Below are positions 1-8,539 of a stretch of 64,000 nt of DNA, one piece after another. Position 1 is the stretch's first letter; the number at the start of each line of letters is the position of its first letter. The notes beneath the pieces are model-generated. The model saw only the letters and a list, made by a program, of their open reading frames with translations. It had not been told where the DNA came from and ran no database searches. Source of the stretch: Subdoligranulum variabile (lineage in GTDB: Bacteria; Bacillota; Clostridia; Oscillospirales; Ruminococcaceae); contig QAKI01000054.1 in NCBI GenBank assembly GCA_003343905.1, positions 42,931-106,930 of the forward strand. The letters run 5' to 3'. Position numbers and translations under genes: made by a program.

Positions 1-101
1 AGCCGCGCCTGCTTGCGGGCCAGTTGTTCCGGGTACGGCACGGCCAGCAGCGGGCAGCCGCCGCATTTCTTTGTGGTATTGGGGCATTCAGGTCGGTTCA
101 T
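1..101 (-). CDS. Class I SAM-dependent RNA methyltransferase, TrmA/RlmD family (N-terminal fragment)
   Basis: Only the first 33 codons lie in the window; the gene runs off the left edge. The ATG at 101 is preceded by AAAGGA about 9 nt upstream. The peptide has cysteines at residues 6, 13 and 16 within KKCGGCPLL, followed by PYPEQLARKQ. This matches the iron-sulfur-ligating N-terminus of uracil-5 RNA methyltransferases of the RlmD/TrmA family, where a CxxC-type cluster precedes a conserved Q-L-x-x-K helix. Such enzymes make 5-methyluridine in 23S rRNA or tRNA. The catalytic domain cannot be seen, so the exact target is open. Confidence 0.6.
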   Translation of the reverse strand, partial: MNRPECPNTTKKCGGCPLLAVPYPEQLARKQAR

Positions 102-125
102 GGCTGTGGGTCCTTTCCCATATGG

Positions 126-155
126 TTTACCAGGGCTTGCGCGCCGTGGTACAAT
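126..155 (+). promoter_or_regulatory. Possible sigma-A promoter for the flavodoxin-like gene
   Basis: TTTACC (126-131), an 18-nt spacer and TACAAT (150-155), about 75 nt before the start codon at 232. The -10 box is good and the -35 box is weak. Confidence 0.35.
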
Positions 156-231
156 AGATACAAAGCAGAACGTACCGCCCGCGCGGCGCCCGTTCTGCGT
201 CAGGCTTTTGACTGGAAACGGAGGCATTCAA

Positions 232-852
232 ATGAAGGTATTACTCATCAACGGCAGCCCGCACAAAAACGGCTGCACCTATGCGGCTTTGACCGAAGTG
301 GCCAGCGCCCTGCAGGCCGACGGCATCGAAACCGAGATCTTCCACATCGGCAGCGCGCCGGTGGGCGGCTGCGTGGGCTGCAACGGCTGCGCCAAGGCGG
401 GCAAGTGCGTGTTCGGCGGCCCGGTGGCCGACGTGCTGCCGCTGGTAGAGCAGGCGGACGGCATCGTGTTCGGCGCGCCGGTCCATTACGCCACGGCGGC
501 CGCCAGCATGCTGGGCTTTATGCACCGGCTGGGCTGGAGCGGCGGCCGGTACCTGCGCCACAAGCCCGCGGCCGTCATCACCAGCGCCCGCCGCGCCGGC
601 ACCACCACGGCCCTTGAAGCCATGGAGAAGATCCCCCAGTTCTTTGAGATGCCGCTCATCAGCTCCACCTACTGGCCGATGGTCCACGGCAGCGACGCCG
701 AACAGGTGCGTCTGGACGAGGAAGGCTGCCAGATCATGCGCAACCTGGGCCACAATATGTCCTGGATCCTGCGCTGCATTGAGGCAGGCAAGGCCGCCGG
801 CATCACCGCCCCCGAAGCCGAGAGCGGCAAGCGCACCAACTTTATCCGCTGA
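232..852 (+). CDS. Flavodoxin family / NADPH-dependent FMN reductase-like protein
   Basis: A 206-residue flavodoxin-fold protein. The N-terminus MKVLLINGSPHKNGCT is the phosphate-binding loop typical of the NADPH-dependent FMN reductase (iron-sulfur flavoprotein) group. A Cys-rich segment, GGCVGCNGCAKAGKC at about residues 42-56, resembles the CxxCxxC region of iron-sulfur flavoproteins, so a cluster beside FMN is possible. The ATG at 232 follows GGAGG. An open frame extends upstream to position 13 but has no ribosome binding site. Likely a cytosolic electron-transfer or quinone/metal reductase; the substrate cannot be told. It is divergent from the methyltransferase fragment and ends at a strong terminator. 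Confidence 0.8.
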   Translation: MKVLLINGSPHKNGCTYAALTEVASALQADGIETEIFHIGSAPVGGCVGCNGCAKAGKCVFGGPVADVLPLVEQADGIVFGAPVHYATAAASMLGFMHRLGWSGGRYLRHKPAAVITSARRAGTTTALEAMEKIPQFFEMPLISSTYWPMVHGSDAEQVRLDEEGCQIMRNLGHNMSWILRCIEAGKAAGITAPEAESGKRTNFIR

Positions 853-871
853 CGCTCTTTCAAACCACACA

Positions 872-900
872 CGGCAGGCCGCACGGCCTGCCGCTTTTTT
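872..900 (+). terminator. Rho-independent terminator
   Basis: CGGCAGGCC (872-880), GCAC loop, GGCCTGCCG (885-893), then CTTTTTTG. A perfect 9-bp stem 20 nt after the reductase stop codon. Confidence 0.85.
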
Positions 901-913
901 GTGCGGGCATCGG

Positions 914-1435
914 TCACAGCGCCAGCATCTGCACGGCGGCCGCGCATAGCGGCCAGCCCACCAGCGCGAACCCCGCGCCGAAGGCCAGCCCGGCCAGCAC
1001 GTCGCTGATGTAATGCACCCCGGTCACCACCCGCGAGACCGCGATCACCAGCGCCAGCACCACCAGCACCACGCCCACGGGCAGCGCACAGTGGAGGGCC
1101 GCCGCCGCGATAGCCGCCGCCGAAAAACAGTGGCGGCTGGGCATACTGCGGCCGGTCTCTTTTTTGGGGAAGAGCGGCTCGTACCCCAGCGCCGCATAGG
1201 GGCGGGGGCGGTCGATGGCCGTGCGCACGGCGCTGCCCACCAGAAAGGCGGCCGCCGGAACGATCAGCATGGGAATAAACGCCGCCTGCAACCCCGCCAC
1301 CAGCCACAGCAGCAGGCCGATATACAGCGCGTACACAGCCACAACGGCGCCGCGGCTGACAAGGTAAAGTGCGCGCCGGGCCGCCGGGCGCGCCCGGAAC
1401 CAGCCGATGACAGCGCGGTATCGGTTCGCATTCAT
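914..1435 (-). CDS. PAP2-family membrane phosphatase
   Basis: A 173-residue integral membrane protein with the three phosphatase motifs of the PAP2 superfamily: an R-rich motif ending RPRP (residues 76-79), PSRH (99-102) and SRVVTGVHYISD, where R135, H141 and D145 are the expected catalytic residues. Family members dephosphorylate undecaprenyl pyrophosphate, phosphatidic acid or similar lipids at the membrane surface. The PSGH motif appears as PSRH, which occurs in family members. The ATG at 1435 follows AAGGAGG, so I prefer it to an upstream frame start. It is divergent from the O-antigen-ligase-like gene, with interleaved promoters. Confidence 0.85.
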   Translation of the reverse strand: MNANRYRAVIGWFRARPAARRALYLVSRGAVVAVYALYIGLLLWLVAGLQAAFIPMLIVPAAAFLVGSAVRTAIDRPRPYAALGYEPLFPKKETGRSMPSRHCFSAAAIAAAALHCALPVGVVLVVLALVIAVSRVVTGVHYISDVLAGLAFGAGFALVGWPLCAAAVQMLAL

Positions 1436-1464
1436 GCAGGTTTCCTCCTTCTTGAGCTGGTATA

Positions 1465-1493
1465 AGGATAGCACCCCGCAAAAGGCTTGTCAA
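1465..1493 (-). promoter_or_regulatory. Sigma-A promoter of the PAP2 gene
   Basis: On the minus strand: TTGACA (1493-1488), 17-nt spacer, TATCCT (1470-1465). Its -35 box overlaps the -35 box of the divergent promoter. Confidence 0.7.
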
Positions 1494-1516
1494 ACGGCGT
1501 CCGCTGCGTTTATAAT
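1487..1516 (+). promoter_or_regulatory. Sigma-A promoter of the O-antigen-ligase-like gene
   Basis: TTGTCA (1487-1492), 18-nt spacer, TATAAT (1511-1516), 35 nt before the TTG start at 1551. The two divergent promoters share nearly the same -35 bases. Confidence 0.7.
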
Positions 1517-1550
1517 AAAAGGTAATTCGAGAAATACGGAGGAACTCCTT

Positions 1551-2858
1551 TTGTTTGGTTTTGCAAATTTCCTGCTGCTGGCGCTGTTCGCGGCGGCAGC
1601 GGTCGATCTGATCGGGGCCTGGCGGCGCTGCGGCGGGCCGGTCCCCGCCCTGCGCTCCCTCTGGCGCGAGGAACACCTGCTTTTTGGCAGTTGGGGCGCT
1701 GCGCTGCGGCTGCGGGCCGGGGTACCGCTTTTCTGCCTGGGGCTGGCCCTGTATGAGTTCACCGTGGTGTTCTGCAACAGCATGGCCCGCGAACAGTGGC
1801 CCTGGGTGCAGGCCAGTCTGGCCCCGGTACTGGATACCGTCATGTATCTGGCGTTTTTTGCCAAGATCCTGCTGGGCACCCGCTACAACTGGCGCAGCCT
1901 GGGCATGGCCGGGGCGCTGTATTTCATCGCGCGCTGGGTCTACTTCAACGGGCAGAACATCTGGTTCTTGGGGTTGGCCGTCGTGCTGCTGGCCGCCAAG
2001 GACGTGCCCCTGCGCCGTTCGATGCGGGCTTTTCTGGCAAGCGGTATTCCCTCGCTGGCATTGGTGGAAGTGCTGCACTTTGCCGGGCTGATCGCGCCCG
2101 GCGCCACCAGCGAGCGGGACGGCAGTTTCCGGCTGATGTTCGGCTACGGCCACCCCAACACGTTCGGCGGCGTGGTGCTGGGCCTGGTGCTGGCCTGGGT
2201 GCTGCTGCGGCGTGCCCGGCTGCGCTGGCCGGAACTGGCCGCCATCGCGGCGGTGGGCGCGTTCCTGATGGTGGGCCCGGCTTCGCGCTCAGCCGCCCTG
2301 TGTACCCTGCTGCTGGCGCTATTGCTGGTTCTGGCGCGGCTGTTCGGCAAAAGCCGCCCTGCAGGCCGCTTCGCTGCGGTCCTGCCCGCCGCCCTTGTGC
2401 CGCTGGCAGGCGCGACCAGCCTGATCCTGCCGCTGTTCGTCGTCAAAGTAGGTCCCTGGGCCAACAACATCGGCCCGGCCTGGCTGCTGCGCCTGGACGA
2501 ACTGCTGACCTGCCGGATCTCGCTGTCCTGGGCCGCCTACCGGGTGCTGGACATCAAGATTGCTGGGCAAATTTTGCCCGAATGGCCGGTGCTGGACAAT
2601 ACCTTCGTCTATCTGCTCTACCAGTTCGGCCCCGTGCTGCTGGTCATCGCCGCCGGGCTGCTGGCCTTCGCCCTCTACCAGTACGCCCGCCACGGGCGCT
2701 GGCAGGAAACCGCCTGCCTGATCACCCTTTTGTTTTACGGCTGTGTGGAAACGCAGGTCCTGCACGTCACCAGCGACCCGGCCCTGCTTCTGCTGTGCGG
2801 CGCGGTCTTCGCCCTGCCCTTCTCGCGGTGGGACGCAGCGGAATCCACCTGCTGCTGA
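1551..2858 (+). CDS. O-antigen polymerase/ligase-like polytopic membrane protein
   Basis: A 435-residue protein with about ten hydrophobic segments. The central FGYGHPNTFGG motif followed by GPASRSAAL is typical of Wzy/WaaL-like polysaccharide polymerases and ligases of Firmicutes (HPN-x-x-G loop, then an SR motif). The best start is TTG at 1551, 7-8 nt after GGAGG; the in-frame region upstream is promoter sequence. The protein probably joins or transfers undecaprenyl-linked glycans outside the membrane. It faces the exporter operon that ends at 2927, with a bidirectional terminator between. The family level is fairly sure; polymerase versus ligase is not decidable. Confidence 0.65.
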   Translation: MFGFANFLLLALFAAAAVDLIGAWRRCGGPVPALRSLWREEHLLFGSWGAALRLRAGVPLFCLGLALYEFTVVFCNSMAREQWPWVQASLAPVLDTVMYLAFFAKILLGTRYNWRSLGMAGALYFIARWVYFNGQNIWFLGLAVVLLAAKDVPLRRSMRAFLASGIPSLALVEVLHFAGLIAPGATSERDGSFRLMFGYGHPNTFGGVVLGLVLAWVLLRRARLRWPELAAIAAVGAFLMVGPASRSAALCTLLLALLLVLARLFGKSRPAGRFAAVLPAALVPLAGATSLILPLFVVKVGPWANNIGPAWLLRLDELLTCRISLSWAAYRVLDIKIAGQILPEWPVLDNTFVYLLYQFGPVLLVIAAGLLAFALYQYARHGRWQETACLITLLFYGCVETQVLHVTSDPALLLLCGAVFALPFSRWDAAESTCC

Positions 2859-2875
2859 CCTTTCCCATTAGACAA

Positions 2876-2911
2876 AGAAGCCCGCGGATCTTTCCGCGGG
2901 CTTCTTTTTAT
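2876..2911. terminator. Bidirectional terminator
   Basis: AAGCCCGCGGA and TCCGCGGGCTT arms with A-rich and T-rich flanks on opposite sides. It can stop both converging transcription units (1551-2858 plus, 2927 operon minus). Confidence 0.85.
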
Positions 2912-2926
2912 TTCGGTTGCTTTTAC

Positions 2927-4162
2927 TCAGAACGGCCAAAGCTGCCAGGTCGCAATGGGAATGATATAGGAATTTCCTTGCATCATCATCACCAGGAAGC
3001 AAATACCGCTTACAAGATGCCACGCAAGCGCTGCACCACACAAAGTGACCCGCGCACGCCAGAATTTCTCGCGCCGGCCAGCTTTCCACTCCCCGCAGCC
3101 ACGCAGAAAAGCGGCAAAGGATTCCAACAGCAGGACCCAATAGCAGATAAAAGGTCCCCACCAGAGATTGCCGTCTGCGATCCGTTCCCCGCTTTCCACC
3201 AGAAGCAGTGCTTCCGCCATCGCTATACAGAAGGTAAGGAAGGAAAAGCGGTAGCGGAAATTTTTCCATGCGGTACGCCCCAGCAGGACCGCCACAGCGC
3301 CAATAAAGACGAACGAGCGGATAAGTCCCCGGCGGGCCGCTTCATTGGAAAGCCCCCAGACCAGAACCTTACCGGGATATTCTGCCCAGTCAACCGTGAA
3401 AATCAACTGCAGTCCTTCGCTTTCGCCGCCGAACAAAACGACCGACTGCAAAAGGCACAGTGCGATGCTGGGCAGCACGCTGCATCCCATCAGGATCTCC
3501 CGTTTCAGGTTTTGGCCACGAGTCCGCACCAGGTCAACAATCAGAAGGATCAGCAGCGCCGGGGCAAAGGCAAAGACAAAGTTTGCCTTAAAAGCTGTTG
3601 CGATCGTCAAAAAGACCGTATAGATCAGCCAGTCTTTCCACCGCAAGCCATCTTTCATACCAGCCCAGGCACGATAAAACCACAGAGCCGCCAGAAGGGC
3701 AAACGGTGCCAGCATGATGTAAGTCGTATTATGGTAATTGGTGCCGCTGACCGTTCCCAAGTACCAATATCCGCCGCGCGGGATCCAGACCGCCTGTGCC
3801 AGATTGACCACCAGCCCCAGCAAAAGGCTGAGGGATGCCGTGATACGCGGTACCGCCATATACAGGCCCCAGGCAAATACAGAGATAGCTGCCACCTGGA
3901 ACGCTGCCAACAATACCGCCATTCCCAACTTTCCTGCCAAGGCGTACACCGGCGGGATCAGGTAGTAAGCCGCTGTATAGACTTCCTCATGGAGCGCCTC
4001 GTTCAGATGCTCCGGAAGATCCGACGCATACGCGTCGGTGGATGTAAGCTGCTGATAATGCAACCAACACATTGCAATAAAATAGAACGCCAGCATCAAC
4101 AGTGCCAGAATCTGCCTCCACCGGGGATCCTGTTTGGTCCTCAAACTCTCTTCCTCCTCCAA
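2927..4162 (-). CDS. Polytopic membrane protein of unknown function, last gene of the polymer operon
   Basis: 411 residues with about ten membrane helices. An acidic cytosolic start (MEEEESLRTKQ) is followed by a loop with TSTDAYASDLPEHLNEALHE after the first helix, the position where GT-C enzymes carry acidic catalytic residues. I do not recognise a named family. The gene starts 12 nt after the preceding one, is last in the operon, and ends at the terminator at 2876-2911. Its DNA is visibly less G+C-rich than its neighbours, which hints at separate acquisition. A GT-C-like glycan-modifying role is inferred from context only. Confidence 0.6.
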   Translation of the reverse strand: MEEEESLRTKQDPRWRQILALLMLAFYFIAMCWLHYQQLTSTDAYASDLPEHLNEALHEEVYTAAYYLIPPVYALAGKLGMAVLLAAFQVAAISVFAWGLYMAVPRITASLSLLLGLVVNLAQAVWIPRGGYWYLGTVSGTNYHNTTYIMLAPFALLAALWFYRAWAGMKDGLRWKDWLIYTVFLTIATAFKANFVFAFAPALLILLIVDLVRTRGQNLKREILMGCSVLPSIALCLLQSVVLFGGESEGLQLIFTVDWAEYPGKVLVWGLSNEAARRGLIRSFVFIGAVAVLLGRTAWKNFRYRFSFLTFCIAMAEALLLVESGERIADGNLWWGPFICYWVLLLESFAAFLRGCGEWKAGRREKFWRARVTLCGAALAWHLVSGICFLVMMMQGNSYIIPIATWQLWPF

Positions 4163-4174
4163 TTTTCCGGCCTT

Positions 4175-5977
4175 TTATTCTTCCGCCAGGCGGATCGTGT
4201 CGCCTACGAGGGGGGCGTCCGCCGGGATCTCCAGCCAGGCGCCGCCGTCTGCCGGGGCGGTGTAAAGTTCCTGCGCGGGGACGGCATACTCCTGCTCGGT
4301 GCCGTCGGCGGCGCGGGTGGTGTAATGCAGCACCGCGTCCTCGGCGGCGCGGTCCGGCAGATAGACCGTCACATCGGTCACGGTCTCCAGCGCCTCGTCC
4401 GCGCCAAGGCCCAGCCAGGCAATGTCATAGTGCTTATCCTGCCCCCGGCCGATGCCCAGCCGGTAGACGGGATCCTCCCCCGCCTGGGCGCTTTCACCGC
4501 TGCGCCAGACCTGCAGGGCGTGGGCGTTGGTGTCCGTATCGGCATAACGCTGGAAGAACGCTTTCTGCGCCGTCAGGTCGCCGCCCCAGACCATAAAGTC
4601 GCACACTACCGGGTCCTGCGTGCCTGCGGTGTCCGCGATGCCCGCGGCCACCGCTTCGGAAAACACCGTATAATCCCGGCCGCCGCCTTCATAGGCCGAG
4701 CGGGTGGCGGCGCGCTGCCATACCACAGAACCTGCCATGCCGACGGCCAACACCAGACTGACCACCACACGCCAGCGCGGCCACCAGGATTTTTGCCGCG
4801 CCCAGCGCAACAGGGCCACCAGCAGCGCCGCTGCCATCAGTCCCACGCCGAAGGATTCCACCGTCTGCGGGATATAGCCGTGCCGCCAGTCCACATTGGC
4901 TCCCTGCTGGTATTTGGGCGATACCGCGATCAGCAGCGCGGGGGCCGAAAGCATCGCCAGCCCCGTCAGGAACAGCAGCAGGTTTTCTTTCGGCGCGGGC
5001 AGGCGCTTGAACCCCGCCAGCACCGCCACCACGGCGGCCGCCAGCAGCACGCCGCATATCACATCGGAAACTTCGATCGGTCCCGGTCGCATCTTGCCCG
5101 CGATCATGGCGTTCAGCGGGAAGCCCGCCGACATCTGCATGACCCAGGTTTTCAGGATGGCGGGAATATCGAAGCTGGGCGAGATGCCGCCCAGGTCCGC
5201 CGCCTCCCCGGCCAGCACCCCGGCGGCGCGCAGGCTGTTCACCACGCGCGCCCCCAGGTTGAAAGCCAACGTCACGCACTCCCCCGCCAGCACCGGGATG
5301 CTCAGCCGCAGCGCAGGGCGGACTTTGCCCGTGTACAGCCAGAACAGGCCGAACAGCGGCACGATATAAACAAAGCCGATCTCAAAGGTCGCGCAGGCGT
5401 GGAAGGCGCAGTACGCCCCCAGCACGGCCCAACGCTTATGGCCGGTGTCCTGCCAGCGCAGGATGCACACCCCCGCCAGCAGCACCGGCAGCAGCGTGCT
5501 CTGCACCAGCGCGCCGTAGGAATACAGGCTGTTGCCCGTGGAGTCCTGCCAGAGCGAGAACATCATCGGCAACAGGCAGAAACACAGCAGCCCCAGTTTT
5601 TTATTGCGGGCCGCCTTGCCGACCAGATACCCGGCCAGGGCGATGTCCGCGTAGGTCCAGGCCAGGATATACAGCCGGTACCCTACCAGATCGCCAAGGA
5701 AATAGCTGGTCCAGCCCAGCAGCGGCGGCGAGGAGAAGGGCCGGAACCGGCCGCTTTGCAGCAGGAACTGGGGCAGGATCGCGTCCCAGTTGGCCCGCAG
5801 CACCTCCCAAAAGCTGTGATGGGTGGCGAAGTAGTAATTCTGCAGGTTGATGATCTCGTCATCGCCGCCCAACTGCGCGCAGGTGGTGATGCTCAGATAC
5901 CACCACCCCGCTGCCAGCGACAGCAGGCATACCGCCGGCCAGAACCAGCGTTTCTCCGTCCAGGCTTTCCCGTTCAT
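4175..5977 (-). CDS. GT-C-like polytopic membrane protein
   Basis: 600 residues. The first helix is followed by CAQLGGDDEIINLQNYYFA, an acidic pair in the first external loop as in GT-C glycosyltransferases that use polyprenyl-phosphate sugars. A QSGRFRPFSSPP loop and about eleven further helices follow, then a soluble C-terminal domain of about 170 residues on the outer face. It lies between two other large membrane proteins downstream of the Wzm/Wzt exporter genes, so addition of sugars or other groups to the exported polymer is likely. Donor and acceptor are unknown. Confidence 0.65.
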   Translation of the reverse strand: MNGKAWTEKRWFWPAVCLLSLAAGWWYLSITTCAQLGGDDEIINLQNYYFATHHSFWEVLRANWDAILPQFLLQSGRFRPFSSPPLLGWTSYFLGDLVGYRLYILAWTYADIALAGYLVGKAARNKKLGLLCFCLLPMMFSLWQDSTGNSLYSYGALVQSTLLPVLLAGVCILRWQDTGHKRWAVLGAYCAFHACATFEIGFVYIVPLFGLFWLYTGKVRPALRLSIPVLAGECVTLAFNLGARVVNSLRAAGVLAGEAADLGGISPSFDIPAILKTWVMQMSAGFPLNAMIAGKMRPGPIEVSDVICGVLLAAAVVAVLAGFKRLPAPKENLLLFLTGLAMLSAPALLIAVSPKYQQGANVDWRHGYIPQTVESFGVGLMAAALLVALLRWARQKSWWPRWRVVVSLVLAVGMAGSVVWQRAATRSAYEGGGRDYTVFSEAVAAGIADTAGTQDPVVCDFMVWGGDLTAQKAFFQRYADTDTNAHALQVWRSGESAQAGEDPVYRLGIGRGQDKHYDIAWLGLGADEALETVTDVTVYLPDRAAEDAVLHYTTRAADGTEQEYAVPAQELYTAPADGGAWLEIPADAPLVGDTIRLAEE

Positions 5978-5996
5978 CCGTTTCTCCCGTTTATCG

Positions 5997-7778
5997 TCAT
6001 TCCAGCGGAATGTAATAGACCATGCCGCTCTCGTGCCGCAGCACGTCCGCTTCGCTGCATCCGGCCGCCGCGATCAGATCCTGCAGCGTCTGTTCCTGAT
6101 CCTCTACCGCGTAGCCGTCCAGGTCCAGATAAATCCCCGCAACGCCCTGGGCGCGCAGTTCAGCCACCATAGCGTCGGGTTCCAGTTCGCTGGTCTGTTT
6201 GTACCAGACATCGTTCTCGGTACCGTAGCCCGCGCCGTAGCTGAAGCGCAGCGTATCACTGTGCAGCGGGCCGCGCAGCAGCGTGTAATCCCACATATTG
6301 TTGAGGGAACCGTTCTCAAAGTTTTTCATATAGGGAAGCTGGAAGATGACCGCATCCTCCCCGGCGGCCTGTTCCACTTCCTCCATAAAGGCGGCGTCCT
6401 GGTACCAGGTCGTCTGCACTTCCTCATATTTCGGTTTGAAAAGCCCCTGCTGTTCCCAGTAGCCGTAGGCCAGCACCAGGACCAGCGCCGCCGTGAACAC
6501 GGCCTTGCCGCGGCCCCGGTGGTTTTTCAAATACCATTCCGCCCAAAGCCCGACGGCCAGCAGCGCAAAGAAAGCAATGTACGGGCTGATGCGGTTGTAC
6601 CCGCGGATAAACCGCAGGAAAATGCCGATCAGGCCGCCGAAGCTGGCGATGGACGCCAGCAGCAGCGCCGCCACGTTCAGGCGGCCCAGCAGCCACAGCC
6701 GGTCCGACAGGCGCGCAGGTACCGCCTTGCCTGCCTGCCAGTTATGGTTGCGGAACAGCAGCATCAGCAGCGCCAGGAAGCCCAGGATCCCCACGATGCC
6801 AAGATAGCCGTAGGAGTTTTCGTTATACATGGGGCCTTCGTCGGTCGCCAGCAGATGGAAATACCGCTGGAGCCAGTTGGCCAGCTTGTCACACCCGTAC
6901 CCGTTGGGGGAAAGCAGCAGGCTGCTGATGCGCAGGCTGTAAATATCGGCCCCGATGGGGCTGCGGTAAACGCCGTTTGTCAGCGTGCTGCCCGCCCCGT
7001 TGATCATGCCCAGCACCATCGGGAAGAAATCCGGGATCATCCAGAGGACGATCTCGCCGATGGTGAGGAAGCAGGGCACGCCCGCCGCCATCCTGCGGTC
7101 CCGCAGGATCAGGCAGAGCGCCGTGATGCAGAGGAAAAAGCAGGTGAAATAGGGGTAGTAAGCCGCGCCGTTGTTGGCGATGCCCCAGGCGAAGGCGATC
7201 GCCAGCCAGTTGCGCGGGTTGCGGAAGAAGCCCCTGCCGGGCCGCCCGAAGGTGGGGTCCTCGGCACACCAGAAGCACAGCAGCACCGAGAACGGCACGA
7301 ACTCCACCGCCGCCAGCATCATGTGCCCGGCCAGACGCTGCTGCACATAGGGGCACATGCCAAAGGTGATGGCAAAGGCAAAGGCCAGCCAGCGCCGCAT
7401 GCCGGTCATGCGGAACACCGCGTACCCGGCCAGCGCGTTGGCAAAGGGGATCACCAGCACATACAGGTTAAAGACCACGCCGGTGTCCTTGGTGAACAGC
7501 CCCACAAAGGCCACGAACAGGTCATAGATCAGGTCGTAGTTGGGGTCATAGGGGCTGGGCGGCTGGTAGAAGGGCCACCCCAGCGAGGGGGTCAGGTCGC
7601 CGTAGCTGCGCTGCACCTGTCCCACCCAGTAGATACCGTCGCCGCCGTAGAGCATCGGCGCGTGCCAGTCCAGCCGCCAAAGCTGGAAAAAGAAATACTC
7701 ACTCAGCGCGATAGCGGCGATGACCAGCAGGATCATACCACCCTCACGCAGCAGCGTTTCTTTGCGTTTTCCGATCAT
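5997..7778 (-). CDS. GT-C-like polytopic membrane protein with external C-terminal domain
   Basis: 593 residues with an N-terminal helix, then APMLYGGDGIYWVGQVQRSY, a first-loop acidic motif like that of GT-C or YfhO-like proteins. About ten further helices and a soluble C-terminal region of about 150 residues follow. The ATG at 7778 is preceded by GAGGTG; a GTG two codons upstream (7784) is an alternative. It starts just after the Wzt-type gene stops and is surely cotranscribed. Probable glycosyltransferase or polymer-modifying enzyme; the assignment rests on topology and context, not on a named family. Confidence 0.65.
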   Translation of the reverse strand: MIGKRKETLLREGGMILLVIAAIALSEYFFFQLWRLDWHAPMLYGGDGIYWVGQVQRSYGDLTPSLGWPFYQPPSPYDPNYDLIYDLFVAFVGLFTKDTGVVFNLYVLVIPFANALAGYAVFRMTGMRRWLAFAFAITFGMCPYVQQRLAGHMMLAAVEFVPFSVLLCFWCAEDPTFGRPGRGFFRNPRNWLAIAFAWGIANNGAAYYPYFTCFFLCITALCLILRDRRMAAGVPCFLTIGEIVLWMIPDFFPMVLGMINGAGSTLTNGVYRSPIGADIYSLRISSLLLSPNGYGCDKLANWLQRYFHLLATDEGPMYNENSYGYLGIVGILGFLALLMLLFRNHNWQAGKAVPARLSDRLWLLGRLNVAALLLASIASFGGLIGIFLRFIRGYNRISPYIAFFALLAVGLWAEWYLKNHRGRGKAVFTAALVLVLAYGYWEQQGLFKPKYEEVQTTWYQDAAFMEEVEQAAGEDAVIFQLPYMKNFENGSLNNMWDYTLLRGPLHSDTLRFSYGAGYGTENDVWYKQTSELEPDAMVAELRAQGVAGIYLDLDGYAVEDQEQTLQDLIAAAGCSEADVLRHESGMVYYIPLE

Positions 7779-7785
7779 AAGCACC

Positions 7786-8526
7786 TCATTCGCCGTTCTG
7801 CATGGCCTCTATATAGGCGTTGCAGACTTCCTCCGCCGGGCCGTCGCCGCGCAGACGCCCGTGGTCGATCCAGATCGCGCGCTTGCAGAGCTGCTTGACC
7901 TGGTCGATGTCGTGGCTGACGAACAGCAGCGTTGTCCCGCCGGAAAGCATTTTCTCCATACGGTCATGGCATTTCTGCTGGAACATAAAATCGCCCACCG
8001 AGAGGATCTCGTCGCAGGCCAAAATTTCGGCTTCGACCTCGGTGGCAATGGAAAATCCCAGGCGGGCGATCATGCCGCTGGAATAGTTTTTGACCGGAAC
8101 ATCGACGAAATCCCAGAGTTCGGCAAAGTCGATGATATTCTGGAAATGCCGCTCCATATACGCGCGGTCATGGCCCAGCACCGCCCCGTTGAGAAAGACG
8201 TTCTCCCGCGCGGTCAGTTCCAGGTCGAAACCGGCGCCCAGTTCGATCAGGGGCGCGATCTCGCCGTTGACGGTCACGGTGCCGCGGGTAGGGTACATAA
8301 CGCCGGCGATCAGTTTGAGCATGGTGCTCTTGCCGCTGCCGTTGCGGCCGATGAGCGCCACGGACTCCCCCGGTTCGATGGAGAAGGAAATGTCCCGCAG
8401 CGCGTAAAATTCATTGAAAAACAACTGCCGTTTGAGCAGTTTGACAGTATATTCCTTGAGGGTCTCGGTCTTTTCCTGCGCGAGGTTGAAGCGCATGGAA
8501 ACATCTTGCACCTGGATAATGGGCAT
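7786..8526 (-). CDS. ABC transporter ATP-binding protein, polysaccharide/teichoic acid export (Wzt/TagH type)
   Basis: 246 residues with Walker A GRNGSGKST, signature YSSGMIARL, Walker B EILACDEILSVGD and switch histidine in SHDIDQVKQL. The stretch MRFNLAQEKTETLKEY at the N-terminus is typical of Wzt/TagH/KpsT ATPases that power export of lipid-linked polymers. There is no extra C-terminal carbohydrate-binding domain, unlike long Wzt proteins, so substrate choice is not by that route. The ATG at 8526 follows AAGGAG. It is preceded by its permease and followed by three GT-C-like proteins. Confidence 0.9.
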   Translation of the reverse strand: MPIIQVQDVSMRFNLAQEKTETLKEYTVKLLKRQLFFNEFYALRDISFSIEPGESVALIGRNGSGKSTMLKLIAGVMYPTRGTVTVNGEIAPLIELGAGFDLELTARENVFLNGAVLGHDRAYMERHFQNIIDFAELWDFVDVPVKNYSSGMIARLGFSIATEVEAEILACDEILSVGDFMFQQKCHDRMEKMLSGGTTLLFVSHDIDQVKQLCKRAIWIDHGRLRGDGPAEEVCNAYIEAMQNGE

Positions 8527-8539
8527 AACGGGTGGCTCC

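Noticed and set aside
13..231. Upstream extension of the flavodoxin-like gene
   Set aside because: It covers the divergent methyltransferase start and the promoter; the ATG at 232 has the ribosome site and the family start.
1796..6172. 1458-codon plus-strand open frame
   Set aside because: It is antisense to three membrane-protein genes and overlaps the ligase-like gene; the composition is Arg/Pro/Ala/Gln-rich as in shadow frames.
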